Of a DNA stretch of 64,000 bases, positions 10,614 through 22,692 are shown piece after piece (the first letter of the stretch is position 1; each line of letters starts with the position of its first letter). Origin of the DNA: Adineta steineri (Eukaryota; Rotifera; Eurotatoria; Adinetida; Adinetidae); the NCBI GenBank assembly GCA_905250115.1, contig CAJNOI010000083.1, positions 346,266 to 410,265 on the forward strand, read 5' to 3'. The notes under the pieces are model-generated. The model saw only the letters and a program-made list of their open reading frames with translations. It was not told the origin of the DNA and did not search any database. Made by a program: the position numbers and the translations under genes.

Positions 10614-12476
10614 TGGGAGAAAACATTAATATTAAGTAAATATCTATATCTTTCTGTAGAAGTCACTATGTGTATTAATCGCCTAAATGAACTTGCATAA
10701 AATACTTAGAAATGAGTTTTGCCTAAATTTCTCTCAGTTTTACAATAAAGAAGGATGATTATATGCGTTGATTTCTATAGGTAAAAGTTTCTTTTACATT
10801 GCATGTTCTCTCTTTCATTTCCCTATATCTCTTTTATTAGTGAGAGTTCGTATACATTTTGTGCGAATTATTCTTTTGTTAATACAATTTGAGCAAGCAA
10901 ACAATTTCAGAATATCATCAACGAGATGTTTTAAAAGATATGCAGAAGTTTTTACTATAAAGTATATTTTCTACATTTATCTAAAAAAGAGAAAGTAAAC
11001 ACTAGTTTTCTTTAAATAAATGAAATAACATTCCAAATTTCTATAGTTTGAAAATTGTTTTTCGAATTACGAACCATTCGATTTAAAAGCTTTGCAACGA
11101 GATAAATTGTTGAATGATTATCTTCCCAGCATTATCAGTATGATTCTTTTATTTTTATCATTATTTCATATTCAATTCAACAATATTGATACATTCAAAT
11201 TATTCAGGTGATCTAAGGCTAGCAAATACATATTACTTCAATTGTTTAAAAGTAGAACTATATATAATCAATGTTCTTATCTATTTGGGTATGAGGGTGA
11301 AGGAGTTTGATTGTACATATGAGTTTAAGAAAACGATATTAATTGTATGACTCTTCTAAAAAAATGATTTAAATTTATTTAAAGATATGGATATTTGATG
11401 TACTACGTTGTTCTAGGTATTTAAAAAAATTAAATGAATTAAGAACTATAATAAATGGCTTGGTAAATAGAGGAACACATATATATCATATCGAAATCTA
11501 TCTAGAAGCTTAGTAGTTGGATACACTGTATTGTACGATAGAGATATACTCAGGCAATTATAATACTACCAAATCATTTACTGATATGTTTCACAGACTG
11601 TAAGCTGATTAGGACAGTAAGTAATAATTGACATCACACCTTAGTTTCGAAAATGTATTCATATGAAAAGATTTATAATTCAATATACTAGGAAATCGTT
11701 TTAGTAATGAACTCTTGGATTTTATTAATGTTGCTCATTTTGAAATATTTGTAAAAACAATGTTTTTCCTGAAGTGTCTATCTATAATTAATCGCAGTTA
11801 TTAGTATTTCTTTGATCATTTTATTCCTGAATAATAGATATTTAAAAAAGAAATAAAAATGCATTCAACCTAAAACAAGCTAAGGAGTCATCACTAACGT
11901 CATATGGCTTTCATAATATTTCTGTATTACTACATACTCCGTTTTAGATATAATAATAGAGTTGACTGTTGTTGACAATCATTTATGACGATTTATTTCA
12001 TCCTTTAATATCAATTTGTATGGATTCGATTCAGACATCTATGATCTGTTTAGGTATATCATAAGTTGTAAGTACTTGAAGAATATCCTCTTTAGTTTGT
12101 TTTCTTTGTACTGATTCATCTTTTTGAATTTGTAATAGGTCATCTACGATTGATATGACAAATTTTGATCATCATAGAAGTTATTGTTCGCTGTACTCAG
12201 TTTCGAATATTTTAACATAAACTGTTAGTGAAGAAGAGGTAACCACTTCAAGACCCACTCTCACACTGGCTACACCTCAAAAAAATCAGACATTCATTTC
12301 ATATATACGGAGTACATACTTTTTGGACGTTTGTGTAAGATCGAAATGCTAGAAGGCATGTATTCGCGGGTTCATCTATTTTTTTATTAATTCTTCTTGA
12401 TTAAAACACTAAAGAAAAACTACGGGGAAAAAAGAGTAAAATCGTTCAACAGCGTCTCTTCAAACAGCACTGCTTT
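10614..12476. other. Long gene-poor AT-rich region
   Basis: Mostly featureless. On the minus strand about 12031-12172 stays open and reads like coding sequence (LLQIQKDESVQRKQTKED, then a stop). No start, splice partner or family can be given, so it may be a gene fragment. Around 12244-12274 there is a CAAGACCCACTCTCACAC stretch resembling one arm of the telomere-like inverted repeats found further right. Nothing else is supported. Confidence 0.35.
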
Positions 12477-13745
12477 TCAAGGCTTCATCTTAATATTACA
12501 TTTTGAATCATCTGAAATCTTCCCTTCAGTAAATTGTCCTTCGCATTTATTGCCATCAGACGAAGTATACATTCCGTAACCCATTTTCATATCGTCAAGC
12601 CAATCACCTATATATGTATCACCGTTAGACCAAGTCATAGTTCCTTTACCCGTTCTCATATCCGCCTTCCAGTCACCCATATAGTGATTACGGTTAGACC
12701 AGATCATAACACCTTTGCCGCTTTTCTCATGGTTGAGCCAAGCACCGATGTATTTATCACCATTATACCAACTTACCATGCCTTGGCCTGTCAAGTTTCC
12801 GTCAATCCAATCACCCGTATAATTGTTACCGGTGTTAGAGTACAGTGTGCCGAATCCGTGCATAATGTTGTTTTTAAATTGTCCTTCATATCTATTGCCA
12901 TCGGGCCATATGTAGATACCTTGGCCTGTTCTCATATCGTCAATCCAATCCCCCGTGTAACTGTCGCCGGTAGACCAGATGAAAAGACCTTTACCGTTTG
13001 CCAGATTGTTGCGACAAGCACCAATGTATTTATCACCGTTATGATAAGTCATACGACCTTGACCCTCCATTTCGTCGATTACCCAATCACCCGTATAAGT
13101 CTGCCCGTTACCAAAATAATAGGTACCAACTCCGTGTCTCCAATTATATTTAAACTCCCCCTCATACTTACTACCATTGAACCATGTGAAAATACCTTGG
13201 CCAGTTCTCATATTGTCAATCCAATCCCCCGTGTAACTATCGCCGTTAGACCAGATGAAAACACCTTTGCCATTTTTCTTATTATCAAGCCAAGCACCAA
13301 TGTATTCATCACCGTTATAAGAAGTCATAATGCCTTGACCCGCTCTGTTTTCCCCAATCCAATCACCCTTGTAGTTGTCGCCGTCGACAAAGTAATAGGT
13401 GCCAACTCCGTGTTTAACGTTATTTTTAAATTGCCCCTCATATTTATCACCATTGGGCCACGTGTAAATACCTTGGCCTGTTCTCAAATCCTCAATCCAA
13501 GCACCAATGTATTTATCACCGTTAGGCCAAGTCTGGTTACCCTGACCCGCTCTTCTCCCGTCAATCCAGTCGCCAGTATAATTGACACCGGTAGCATGAT
13601 AATAGGTGCCTTGTCCATGTTGCTTGCCGTTCTTGGTCTGTCCTACGTATTTATCGCCATTTCGGAAGATCTCGACGCTTTGAGCTGCTATTAAAATAAA
13701 AACTGTGTTAATAAAACTTCGGCAGGACTGAAATCTGAAAGTCAT
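12477..13745 (-). CDS. MORN-repeat protein with N-terminal signal sequence
   Basis: A 422-aa single-exon frame from ATG 13745. A hydrophobic N-terminus (SFINTVFILIAAQSVEIF) is followed by about 17 tandem 23-residue MORN units of the form G-D-x-Y-x-G-x-W-x-x-G-x-x-x-G-x-G-x-x-x-W-x-x-N, running almost to the C-terminus (residues about 30-410). MORN repeats form an elongated beta-sheet that binds lipid or protein partners; most MORN proteins are cytoplasmic, so an apparent signal peptide is unusual. The first unit begins straight after the hydrophobic stretch. High identity between repeat copies suggests recent duplication. No enzymatic domain (for example PIP kinase or SET) is attached. Confidence 0.85.
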   Translation of the reverse strand: MTFRFQSCRSFINTVFILIAAQSVEIFRNGDKYVGQTKNGKQHGQGTYYHATGVNYTGDWIDGRRAGQGNQTWPNGDKYIGAWIEDLRTGQGIYTWPNGDKYEGQFKNNVKHGVGTYYFVDGDNYKGDWIGENRAGQGIMTSYNGDEYIGAWLDNKKNGKGVFIWSNGDSYTGDWIDNMRTGQGIFTWFNGSKYEGEFKYNWRHGVGTYYFGNGQTYTGDWVIDEMEGQGRMTYHNGDKYIGACRNNLANGKGLFIWSTGDSYTGDWIDDMRTGQGIYIWPDGNRYEGQFKNNIMHGFGTLYSNTGNNYTGDWIDGNLTGQGMVSWYNGDKYIGAWLNHEKSGKGVMIWSNRNHYMGDWKADMRTGKGTMTWSNGDTYIGDWLDDMKMGYGMYTSSDGNKCEGQFTEGKISDDSKCNIKMKP

Positions 13746-15125
13746 AGATAAGAATGCTTCTCTATTGATTTATTCTGACGTCGCAACAAATGTGATCAAA
13801 AGTTCTGCATGAAGCCACTGTTGCATTTAAAGATGTTAGTTGCATTTAAGAAAATGCGACTAGTTGAGTTTGCAAGTGCCACTCACATTTTCATAATACG
13901 TTCGACTCTAGTATGTTTTAGTTGGTATAAAATAGATTTCTGAATATCTTCTCCTTACATAGAGTTGTCGTACACTTAAAACAAGCTACCGATGACAACT
14001 CACAATATGACGAAGGAAAACCAGAAGGTTACTGAGTATCTGGTGACCTTGATAGAAAGGCTCCTTTTTCATACTAAGTTAAAATAAATTCGGGCTTCTA
14101 TTTGTTTCAACAATGTATTTTCAAATAGACGTGGTTAATCGATCGCCGATACTTCCAACATATGGAGGATATAAGTGAAAGTAAGATAATGATCATTGAA
14201 AAACTATATTTCTGATTTTTCTAATCACAACCGTTCTCTCTTGGTTATATGCGCGGTGTTCTCTGTTCACTACATACTGAAAACTAAAATAAATATTCCA
14301 TGTGTAATTTTGGGTTCGTATGGGCTCGTTACACTGGTTTCGATAATTTCGTTCTTTCGGGAAAAACTTAGCTCAATTACTAGCTGCTTTATTTATTCAG
14401 AAACTAGGCAATCAAAATAATGACTATGTTCATTCACTAAGATATCATCATTATCACTTTGAATCGCCTTTTGGAACTCATTGGGCGAAGGACTGTCTCA
14501 TGTTCTGCTGCCCATTAAAGAGATAGAAAGACAACAATGATAAGTCATTGAAGATCTTTCGCGAGGTTAATGATGCTAGTAATCGATGGTAGGCAGGGCT
14601 CAATATTGTCATAGGCAGTGAAGACATCAAATAATATTATATCAGCACGCTTAGTGACACGTGTCGAGCACTAAGAATAGCTGAATTGGGTATAATACCA
14701 TATCATTAAAACAATTGAAATTATGACTATTAGCGATTCGAAACACTGGTAATACGGATATCTTGGAACTTGTGTATCACATACACAGACAACGACTGGG
14801 TATGAACATGGAACGAGGCGAAGCTAACATTTATATGAAAAATCTTAAGATTTGTACAATTAGTATATTTCAATGTTATCTAAAACAATATAGGGATGCG
14901 TTTTGCATAATTCGTTACGAGCTGAATACTGAAAAGTCATTGTCATCAGGTACGATTATTTTGAATTATTTCTCTCGAGTTCACTATATCACTATTTAAA
15001 GATGTGCTTGCAACGTGGATTTTTCATCGAAGTTTTGTTTTTTCCGAGACATCTTTTCAACAGATGAGAAAATGTCGCGAGACTTTACAAGAAATTCCAC
15101 ATCAAATGTGAATGTCGCGTCGTAA
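13746..15125. other. Intergenic, no supported gene
   Basis: Two short open frames occur (near 14196-14420 and 14763-14999), but neither has a domain, a signal peptide or convincing splice sites. Base composition from about 14440 to 14700 is a little richer in G and C, which could mark a decayed element, though no terminal repeat or coding motif could be found. Confidence 0.35.
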
Positions 15126-15127
15126 GA

Positions 15128-16540
15128 CTATGGGTACTTACATGTAATATTCAAGTCGAGTTCATTGGCAGTGGTAGTCGTTAAATATTCATATGAACTT
15201 GAATAGATGCAAGTTGAGTTGAGACACGCGTATGTGTTACGTGGAACACAAGGATTGTTTCGGACATTGATACAAGCATCAATACACGACTCGACAGAAT
15301 CAGTCAGCGTGAAAGCAATACTCGAGTCTGTACCATATGGACATTGACATTCGCAAGTGTATGGCCTGTTGACTGGTGGTTCGTACATGCCTTGAATGGC
15401 TGCCTTAATGAAGTTGTGGTAGGCACTTACACGAGTATATACTCCAGGTTTAATTGGAAGTGTACAGTTTGAAGAGCTATAACTTGTGATGCCCACTAAT
15501 ACCCACCGTTTTGCCGTCGTGAATTGCATCAATGGTCCACCACTATCGCCTGGACATGAATCTTATTGAAACAACATTGGAAACTCGGTATTTTTATATG
15601 AGAAAAGATTTACCTTTATTCAAGCCATAAGCACAGATTTGAACTGTTCTATTAGTGAGTGTATTTGAGCAAGCGCTGGTTGAGTCGTCCATCACTTTGA
15701 GAGTAACTTGTTGGAGCTTATCAGAAGCAGTATCATTCTGTCTAGTTTGACCCCATCCAATCGTCATAACACTTGTGCCGGCTAAGGGATATCGTGATCC
15801 AGTTTTGACACTAGGAAGGCATATTTTTGAAACCCATCGGTCGGTGAAGTCCAATGGCTCATCGAGTTCGACAATTGCAATATCATTTTCATGCGTTCTG
15901 TTGTTATGTCCATGATGAATAATGATTTGACGTACTGAGCGAGTTTGTAGACAAGCATCCGATAGACGAACAGATCCAGCACAGACAGTGATATCCGACA
16001 ATATGCTCATCCACTCTTGTTGTACACAATGAGCAGCCGTAATGATGTAGCTTGCCTCCAGAATAACTCCTGCACAGAAATGCTCCTCCTAATAATCAAA
16101 AATATAAAAAACGATGTTTTTTTTATGGTTGTAGGCTTGTTTGTAAGTATTCAAAAAGTCATATTCAAATGGTGCAAACATCTTTTATGATTAATTTTTT
16201 TTAACTGTAACTGATATTACAACATCAATAGAAAGCGCTTAGTTTACATATTGTTTATTAATGAGCAAGATAGTGTTAGAAATCGATGCTGACACTTATT
16301 AAATATAACTTTTTAAGCATGTTTAATGTTTACCTTGTCGAACCCTGCATGACGCAGTGAAACAATCCATGGCCAACTTTGTGGTATAGAAGATTCGCCA
16401 CCATGGATTTTAGGTACTATGGGAGAAACTGGTGAACATCCACACGGCGATGTTTGATCACATTTATATGTAGTTGCATCTCCGTGATGAATTACATATA
16501 CGAACAGAAGTATAACTAAGAAATTGACCATCTTACACAT
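15128..16540 (-). CDS. Secreted trypsin-like serine protease
   Basis: Three exons join in phase: 16334-16540, 15614-16088 and 15128-15561 (371 aa). After a signal peptide (MVNFLVILLFVYVIHHGDA) and a short Cys-containing pro-region comes KIHGGE, the activation-site equivalent of IVGG. The S1 catalytic triad is complete: His in ITAAHC, Asp in ENDIAIVEL and Ser in CPGDSGGP (split by the 15562-15613 intron). A C-terminal Cys-rich extension of about 85 aa follows (CECQCPYGTDSSI...), with Thr-rich residues near its end. It should be an active extracellular endopeptidase. The stop at 15128 is 9 bases beyond a good donor (ACAT|GTAAGT), so a further exon cannot be excluded. Confidence 0.85.
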
Positions 16541-16580
16541 TTACAAGTAATAACTTGATTTCTTGAAACGGGAATCATGG

Positions 16581-17167
16581 AATCGAACTTAAATACAAAA
16601 ATATGTTTCATAGTAATGTCAAACTATAACCTTTATATTTTATTATTGATTGTGCAATTATTATCATCTCATGTTATTTGAGAGCAGGTCTTCTAATAAA
16701 ATGGATGAGCACTTCCCTTCTGACTCATAAAACATTTTATCTTTTTTTATATCTTATCAAGTGGAATGAAATTATTTTTTGGCGTCATAAAGTTTTGTTC
16801 TGTTCTTTTCATGAAAATATCACTTGGAATGTTGGAATCGAACTTTAATACAAAAACATGTTTCATAGTAATGTCAAATTATAACCTTTATATTTTATTG
16901 TTGATTGTGCAACTATTACCATGTCACGTTATTTGAAAGTACTTCCCTTCTGACTCATAAAATATTTTATCTTTTTTTAATATCGCACCAAGTGAAATGA
17001 AATTAATTTTTAGCGCCATAAAATTTTGTTCTGCTCTTTTCATGAGAAAAATTAATTGAAATGATGTAATTGAACTTAAATACAGAAACATGTCTCATGG
17101 TAATGTCAAATTATAACCTTTATATTTTGTTATTGATTGTGCAACTATTACCATATCATATTATTTG
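16581..17167. repeat. Tandem repeat, about 2.5 units of 230-255 bp
   Basis: Three successive copies begin with AATCGAACTTAAATACA or a close variant, at 16581, 16836 and 17068. Each continues with CATGTTTCATAGTAATGTCA-like and ATAACCTTTATATTTT blocks, and the first two also share ACTTCCCTTCTGACTCATAA. Copies differ by small indels and scattered substitutions; the third is truncated and runs into the dispersed repeat at 17177. Lies upstream of the trypsin-like gene. No coding potential. Confidence 0.75.
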
Positions 17168-17176
17168 AGAGTAGGT

Positions 17177-17325
17177 CTCATGAGTAAGAACTATATTTTC
17201 AGTGAGACTCGATTTTATACAGTAATACACAAAAGGGAAAAGAAGAGAAAAGATACAATATCTATCTGTGAATATCAGACAAATAAAAAGATCACGCCAT
17301 TCATTTTATTCAGGCAAGTAACTAT
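17177..17325. repeat. Dispersed repeat, copy B
   Basis: Second copy of the repeat at 9675-9825. It follows directly on the tandem repeat and, like copy A, sits on the 5' side of a minus-strand gene. Confidence 0.6.
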
Positions 17326-17915
17326 CAATCAAGTTGATAAATAATTCTATTAATTGTAGGTAAGTTTAAAAAAATTGAATTCGGATCGAATATTATCGTT
17401 GTCAATCGGCAACTATTAGCCATAAGAATTTTTCTTAATAGTTCACTTGAATATTTCTATTTGAGATATTTTATAAGAAATTTAATAAGATGTCGGAAAT
17501 CTCTTATTTTATTAATTAATATTAATAATTGATGACTTAGTGAATTATTCTAATATGAATGTATGTGAAATTAGAAAGCATCATCAGTAAATTCGAATCA
17601 AACATTTCCATTGATCACAAATGATTGTATATTTAAATTTATTCGTAGTACGATATGTGTAATATCACTTCGTTTGCTAATGTTTCCAAAATCATAATTG
17701 TAGTCATCTTCTACAGACAACTATTTACAACATATGATTCGAAAAAAAAAACGTATATTCTCATAAGAAAATAATGCATACTATTCAATAGCAACAATCA
17801 TATGAGAATTATTTTTTTTATTTCTGAATTAAAAAAAGAAGAAGAAGTAATAAACGAAAAATTTGTACCAACAGTTTTACTGTATTTCTTCCACATGATG
17901 ATATTTGATAGAAAT
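17326..17915. other. Intergenic AT-rich
   Basis: No exon, repeat or RNA is supported between the repeats and the 3' end of the acetylesterase gene. Confidence 0.4.
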
Positions 17916-19785
17916 CTAAAAAATCTTCATGTATGGTGGAGAAGGTAAATTTGCATCTGTTGCACTATAAAGAGCTGCTTCTTTAAATAAACATGGTGTT
18001 TCTCGCCAAAGATAACGTAGACCATATAATTGTTTTCCACTACATGAACTTGGTATTGCTAATGTTAGTGTCAATCCAGCTCTAGTTGTTACAGCCGATG
18101 GAACCCATAATGCATCATTTGAACATTGACTTCCTTGACAACAAACCTAAGAAGAAGAAGAAGAAGAAGAAAATATAAGATTTTCTTAGGAGAAAAACAA
18201 TAGAAAATAAACCTCAAATCCAGCTGGATTACGTAATTCAATATTAGATACACCAGTATAAACTATATTCACTGTTTGACTACCAGCCGTATAAAGAACA
18301 TTTTTCACAATAGGACCTTGAAATTCAACTGCTTGTCCATAAGCAACTGCAAGTCCAGCTCGTGAAAGACGATATCCAACATCATGTTTAGTTCGAGGAT
18401 GAATACTAAATAGAGAGAAATTAATGTATACTTCACGTATTGTTTGAAAACATGAGAAGAAAAAAAATCCTAACTCACTTATTTGGATCATCACGTAGAT
18501 CTAAAGCAACAGCCATAAATACTTTAGGAACAACATCATTTGGAACATAACCAACATTAAATGTTTGTTGCCATCGTAGCATAGGAAATCCTCCAACAAC
18601 TGAACTATCATTGGTGAATGTTGATAACTATAAATATATTAATTAATTTTTCTTATCTATTTAAGAACTAATATGTTAAAAGAAAATTTACTTGAACAAA
18701 ACCAAATGGAAATTGAATATCGGTTATGCCTTGTGTACGTTCATTCCATGTTTGTCGCCAATATTGAATCATTTTTTCGAATTTACATGCATATGTAGGA
18801 TTACCAGCGTTGGCTTCACCTTGATACCAGATAGAACCATAGATAACCATACGTGTAAATGGATAGATCATTGCATTAAATAAATCTGAATTATTAAGTG
18901 GTGCTGTTGGCATAGTTTCAGCATATGATTGTATCGCTACATTTGTACTTCTATGAAAAAAAATCCAAGAGAAAATTTAAAATAAACGAAATAATTTTTG
19001 AAAACTTACGTTGTATCGTTACACTCTTGTAATGCTTTTGGTGGCATCCATACTTCAATAGGTGTTCCACCCCAGCTAGTAGCAATAAGTCCAATTGGTC
19101 GGCCACCTAAGGATTCATGAATCATACGACCATAAAGCCAACATACAGCTGACATATACTTCCAGTCTGGTCCACCAACACTACTTGGAGATGCAACAGA
19201 CCATTGAAGATCAATACCAAGTAATTCTTCAACGGGTACTGCTGAAGGTAATAATGAAGCAGTAAATACTCTTATTTTAGGATATTTGGCAGCGTTAGCA
19301 ATTTCTTCTGTTGCATTGAATATTAAACTTACTGTCATTTGCATATTTGATTGACCCGAACAGATCCAAACATCACCAAATAAAACATCACGAAGTATAA
19401 TATTAACAAGACTTCCATTAGCTAATGGTTGCGAAACATGAATATCATATGGTCCTTCATCAGATACAGCGTCAAGTGTTACTGACCAAATACTTTCACC
19501 TTGTTCATTTGCTGGTTCAGAACGACTCATAGTTGTATAAATTTTATTGTTCATTCTAAGTGTAGTTAATTTACTTGCATCACCAAATCCCCATACAACA
19601 GCTCTTTGTGGAGCTCGTTGAAGTACCATATGATCTTGTAGATAATTAGCAAAACGTGGTACTCCATTACCTTAAATGAGATCAATTATTTTTTTTATTT
19701 AATAATAAAATTTAAAAGTAAATTAATACTTACATTGAGTAATGAGAGTAAATACAAGTAGCAAACCTACCGTAATAGAATTCAT
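17916..19785 (-). CDS. SIAE: Sialate O-acetylesterase
   Basis: Six exons join in phase: 19734-19785, 19010-19670, 18692-18950, 18479-18627, 18213-18405 and 17916-18146 (514 aa, close to the animal enzyme). Exon 1 encodes a signal peptide (MNSITVGLLLVFTLITQC). The SGNH-type core is clear: FGDVWICSGQSNMQMTV holds the catalytic Ser, then GLIATSWGGTPIEVWMP and IYGSIWYQGEANAGNP. The later exons carry DVGYRLSRAGLAVAYG and a beta-rich C-terminal part. Family members remove 9-O-acetyl groups from sialic acids in lysosomes or secreted fluid; related bacterial enzymes act on acetylated xylan and other glycans, so the true substrate is open. All introns are short GT-AG; one holds a GAA microsatellite (about 18149-18172). 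Confidence 0.9.
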
Positions 19786-20002
19786 CTTTATGTTGTGTGT
19801 CGTTAGTTTTTTTTTTGACTGTAAATATTTAAAAGATAAAAATGTGTGCACAAATAATACTTTTCTTTTTTTAACGTTAGTTAATGTTGAGATAAAATAA
19901 AGGACCAACAGTGGACGACACATGCTTTTTTTAGATAAAGTAAATGAAGGTGTGGATGTAGGTAAAGATATCGTTGGATGGTAATTTTATTTTTTCTTTA
20001 AC
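19786..20002. other. Upstream region of acetylesterase, ends at gap
   Basis: AT-rich flank leading into the first assembly gap. Nothing further is visible. Confidence 0.4.
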
Positions 20003-20102
20003 NNNNNNNNNNNNNNNNNNNNNNNNNNNNNNNNNNNNNNNNNNNNNNNNNNNNNNNNNNNNNNNNNNNNNNNNNNNNNNNNNNNNNNNNNNNNNNNNNN
20101 NN
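20003..20102. other. Assembly gap (100 N)
   Basis: Exactly 100 N, a conventional placeholder, so true length and content are unknown. Confidence 0.99.
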
Positions 20103-21509
20103 AAAATTAAAACTTTCAAGATTAACTACATTACTTACATTTTCATTTACAATTAATTAGATATTCTATTTACGCTGTCATCATAATATATTATTCATAA
20201 TATATATTGAGACTTGAATCTGCATCAATCTTAAAATAAGTAAAAATAATTTCTATGAAGTATCATCAACTTGGATAAACTCGCAGGCGAAAGAAATGGT
20301 ATTATAAAATTTTCCTTTCAGATAGAAGATAGTATTATTTACCGGAGGTATCAGTATAGTGTCACAGCATAATTAATGAACTCAATGTTATGTGAAAGCT
20401 TCAGATCTGTCATTTTTTGAACTCACAATAGCAGAAAGTGTGTTTTTGGTATAAAACTATATTTACATTTTGTTTAGGTGTTGATATAAAGATTTTTTTT
20501 ATATATAAATCTAATATTTATTATTCAAAATCGAGAAGAAGAGAAGAACAGAAATTTTCTACTAAAATCACGAGAGTTGACATGTTTAGAAAGCTCGTTA
20601 AAACTTAAACTTATTATTACTGAATATTAAGAATAATGCAAACTTTTTAATTCTCATAGTTAAGAAATTGTCGGATATTGTTTACCATATGACATAGAAA
20701 ATAAGATATTCACATTGAAAGATAAAGTTCATTGATAATTTATGTTATCTGATAAGAAATCTAGAAAACAATTTCACACATCTTAACAAATCCTAAAAAA
20801 AGAAGATACAAGTTTTGGTAGTGTTCTTCAAGATCTACTAAACTGTTTTCTGAATTTCTTATCGCAAAAAAAGTTTTATAAACCTTGACAAGCTTTCATT
20901 TAATATAAATTTTATTAATTATTCTATGTGAGATTACAGCGATACCCCCTGTGAATAATATTATTTCCTATCTTGTCTATTTTTCAGTGCATTACTTTAC
21001 TGAGACGTGATATAGCCTCAACCTTTTAATTGGATGACATCCTGTCATCATACTTTTCTAAAGCCTTCAAAATGATCCTGGCAGCTAAATTAATAAGTAG
21101 TAGGTACTTCTACTTCTATTTTTATTATCTTCATTTTGTATCTCTGAGTACTATTATCCATCTGGCAAAGATATTTCATTTATTCTATGTTAAACTTATG
21201 TGTTAGTTGATTAATAAAGACCCTTCACTATATGTTTTGCGAAGACTTTGTTTTCGATATAGATAGATATAAGGTCTAGTAGAGTCGAATAGAACCGATT
21301 CAAAGCAAGTGTTTCTGTTGATTGCTTTTTCATTAATTAGAGTAGTTAATAAACATTGACATACATGATTTTATGATGTCATTTAATGTTTACGATGTTC
21401 AAAGTTAGGAGTATCTCTTATACATAAGTTAACTAATAGTAAACCTCATATTCAAACGCAGAATTTTTTTCGTTTTTTTTATTATGATAGATTTCTTGAC
21501 TCGTATAAT
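20103..21509. other. Intergenic AT-rich
   Basis: No exon or element is supported. It probably contains the promoter of the plus-strand GPCR gene at 21510. Confidence 0.4.
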
Positions 21510-22517
21510 ATGTCTTCGCCGTCTGAAGTTGCTTTTATTACATACATAAACAATGTTTCTGCTCAAATCAATCAATATTTGTCCATTTTTATCTTTCTTT
21601 TCGGCACAGTGGGCAATATTCTTAATATTCTTGTTTTATCTCAACGATCATTTCGTTCAAATTCATGTGCAACATTGTTTTTAGGCTCATCTATAGCTAA
21701 TTTTATTGCTATCATTACTGGTCTTACAACAAGAATGTTATCGGGTTGGGCAGTTGATTTAACAAACACAAATAGAGTTCTATGTAAACTTCGAGCTTTT
21801 GTTCTCAACGTTGCAAGGCCAGTGGCACTTTGGCTCATTCTATTAGCTGGTATCGATCGATGGTTATTATCCAGTCCTAATATCCGTTATCGACAGATGA
21901 GTTCATTGAAAAATGCTCAACGAAGTATAATTATTACACTAATTTTGTCTATACTTCTATTTTCTCATATAATTTATTGCTATGAACCAAATTTAATTAA
22001 TGCTCCATTGAAATGCTATGGAGTAACAATAACATGTCGTCTAGCAACGGATCTCTCACTTATGTTTATGACCATTTTTTTTCCGTTATTGTTCATGTTA
22101 ATATTTGGTTTGATGACTATCAATAATGTACGTTATTCACGAAACCGTACACGACCCGGTGATATATCAATGATAACTATGCAAGGACCACCATCGACAA
22201 GTAGACCTACTGAACAACAACAACGAAATAAAATTGATGATCAACTGCTTATGATGCTTCTTGTACAAGTTCTACTTCTCTTTATATTTGCTCTTCCATT
22301 GGGCGTCCAAAAATTATATTCAACAATAACAACAAATAGAGTTTCATCACAAGCACAAGTTGCTATTGACAATTTTGCCTACAACTTTGTTTTGCTTCTT
22401 AATTTTATAGCAAATGGTATGCCATTCTATATTTATACGTTGGTTGGTGGAAATGTATTTCGAAAAGAACTTCAGAAAATGTTTGCAACAGCAAGACAGA
22501 AAATTTGTCGTCTATAA
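21510..22517 (+). CDS. Rhodopsin-like (class A) seven-helix receptor
   Basis: A 335-aa single-exon frame from ATG 21510. Seven hydrophobic segments can be placed. TM1 is ISIFLFGTVGNILNILVL-like with the GN motif. TM2 carries FLGSSIANFIAII. TM3 ends LLAGIDRWLLSSP, so the DRY box is DRW. A basic, Thr/Ser-rich third loop lies near residues 210-245. TM6 is LLLFIFALPLGVQ and TM7 ends NGMPFYIYTLVG in place of NPxxY. The extracellular N-terminus of about 20 residues has an N-glycosylation site (NNVS). A C-terminal basic tail follows. It belongs with the bdelloid-expanded peptide/FMRFamide-receptor-like GPCRs; the ligand cannot be predicted. Confidence 0.8.
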   Translation: MSSPSEVAFITYINNVSAQINQYLSIFIFLFGTVGNILNILVLSQRSFRSNSCATLFLGSSIANFIAIITGLTTRMLSGWAVDLTNTNRVLCKLRAFVLNVARPVALWLILLAGIDRWLLSSPNIRYRQMSSLKNAQRSIIITLILSILLFSHIIYCYEPNLINAPLKCYGVTITCRLATDLSLMFMTIFFPLLFMLIFGLMTINNVRYSRNRTRPGDISMITMQGPPSTSRPTEQQQRNKIDDQLLMMLLVQVLLLFIFALPLGVQKLYSTITTNRVSSQAQVAIDNFAYNFVLLLNFIANGMPFYIYTLVGGNVFRKELQKMFATARQKICRL

Positions 22518-22692
22518 CAATAACTTTATATATAAAATCAAGATTTCTTTTAGTGAAAAGTTTATGTAGTAGAATAAAAAGAATAATTTCAAGATGGCCA
22601 ATAATAACTTCACCCACACTCAAAACAATAAATTAAGATTTTAATACATTTTTTTTCTAATCATTGAAATCAAAAACTTTTCAGTTATGAAT

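Noticed and set aside
12534..13694. Long plus-strand open frame of 386 codons opposite the MORN gene
   Set aside because: It is the mirror of the repeated MORN codons. Its translation is low-complexity Thr/Ile/Pro/Arg repeats with no domain or start context.
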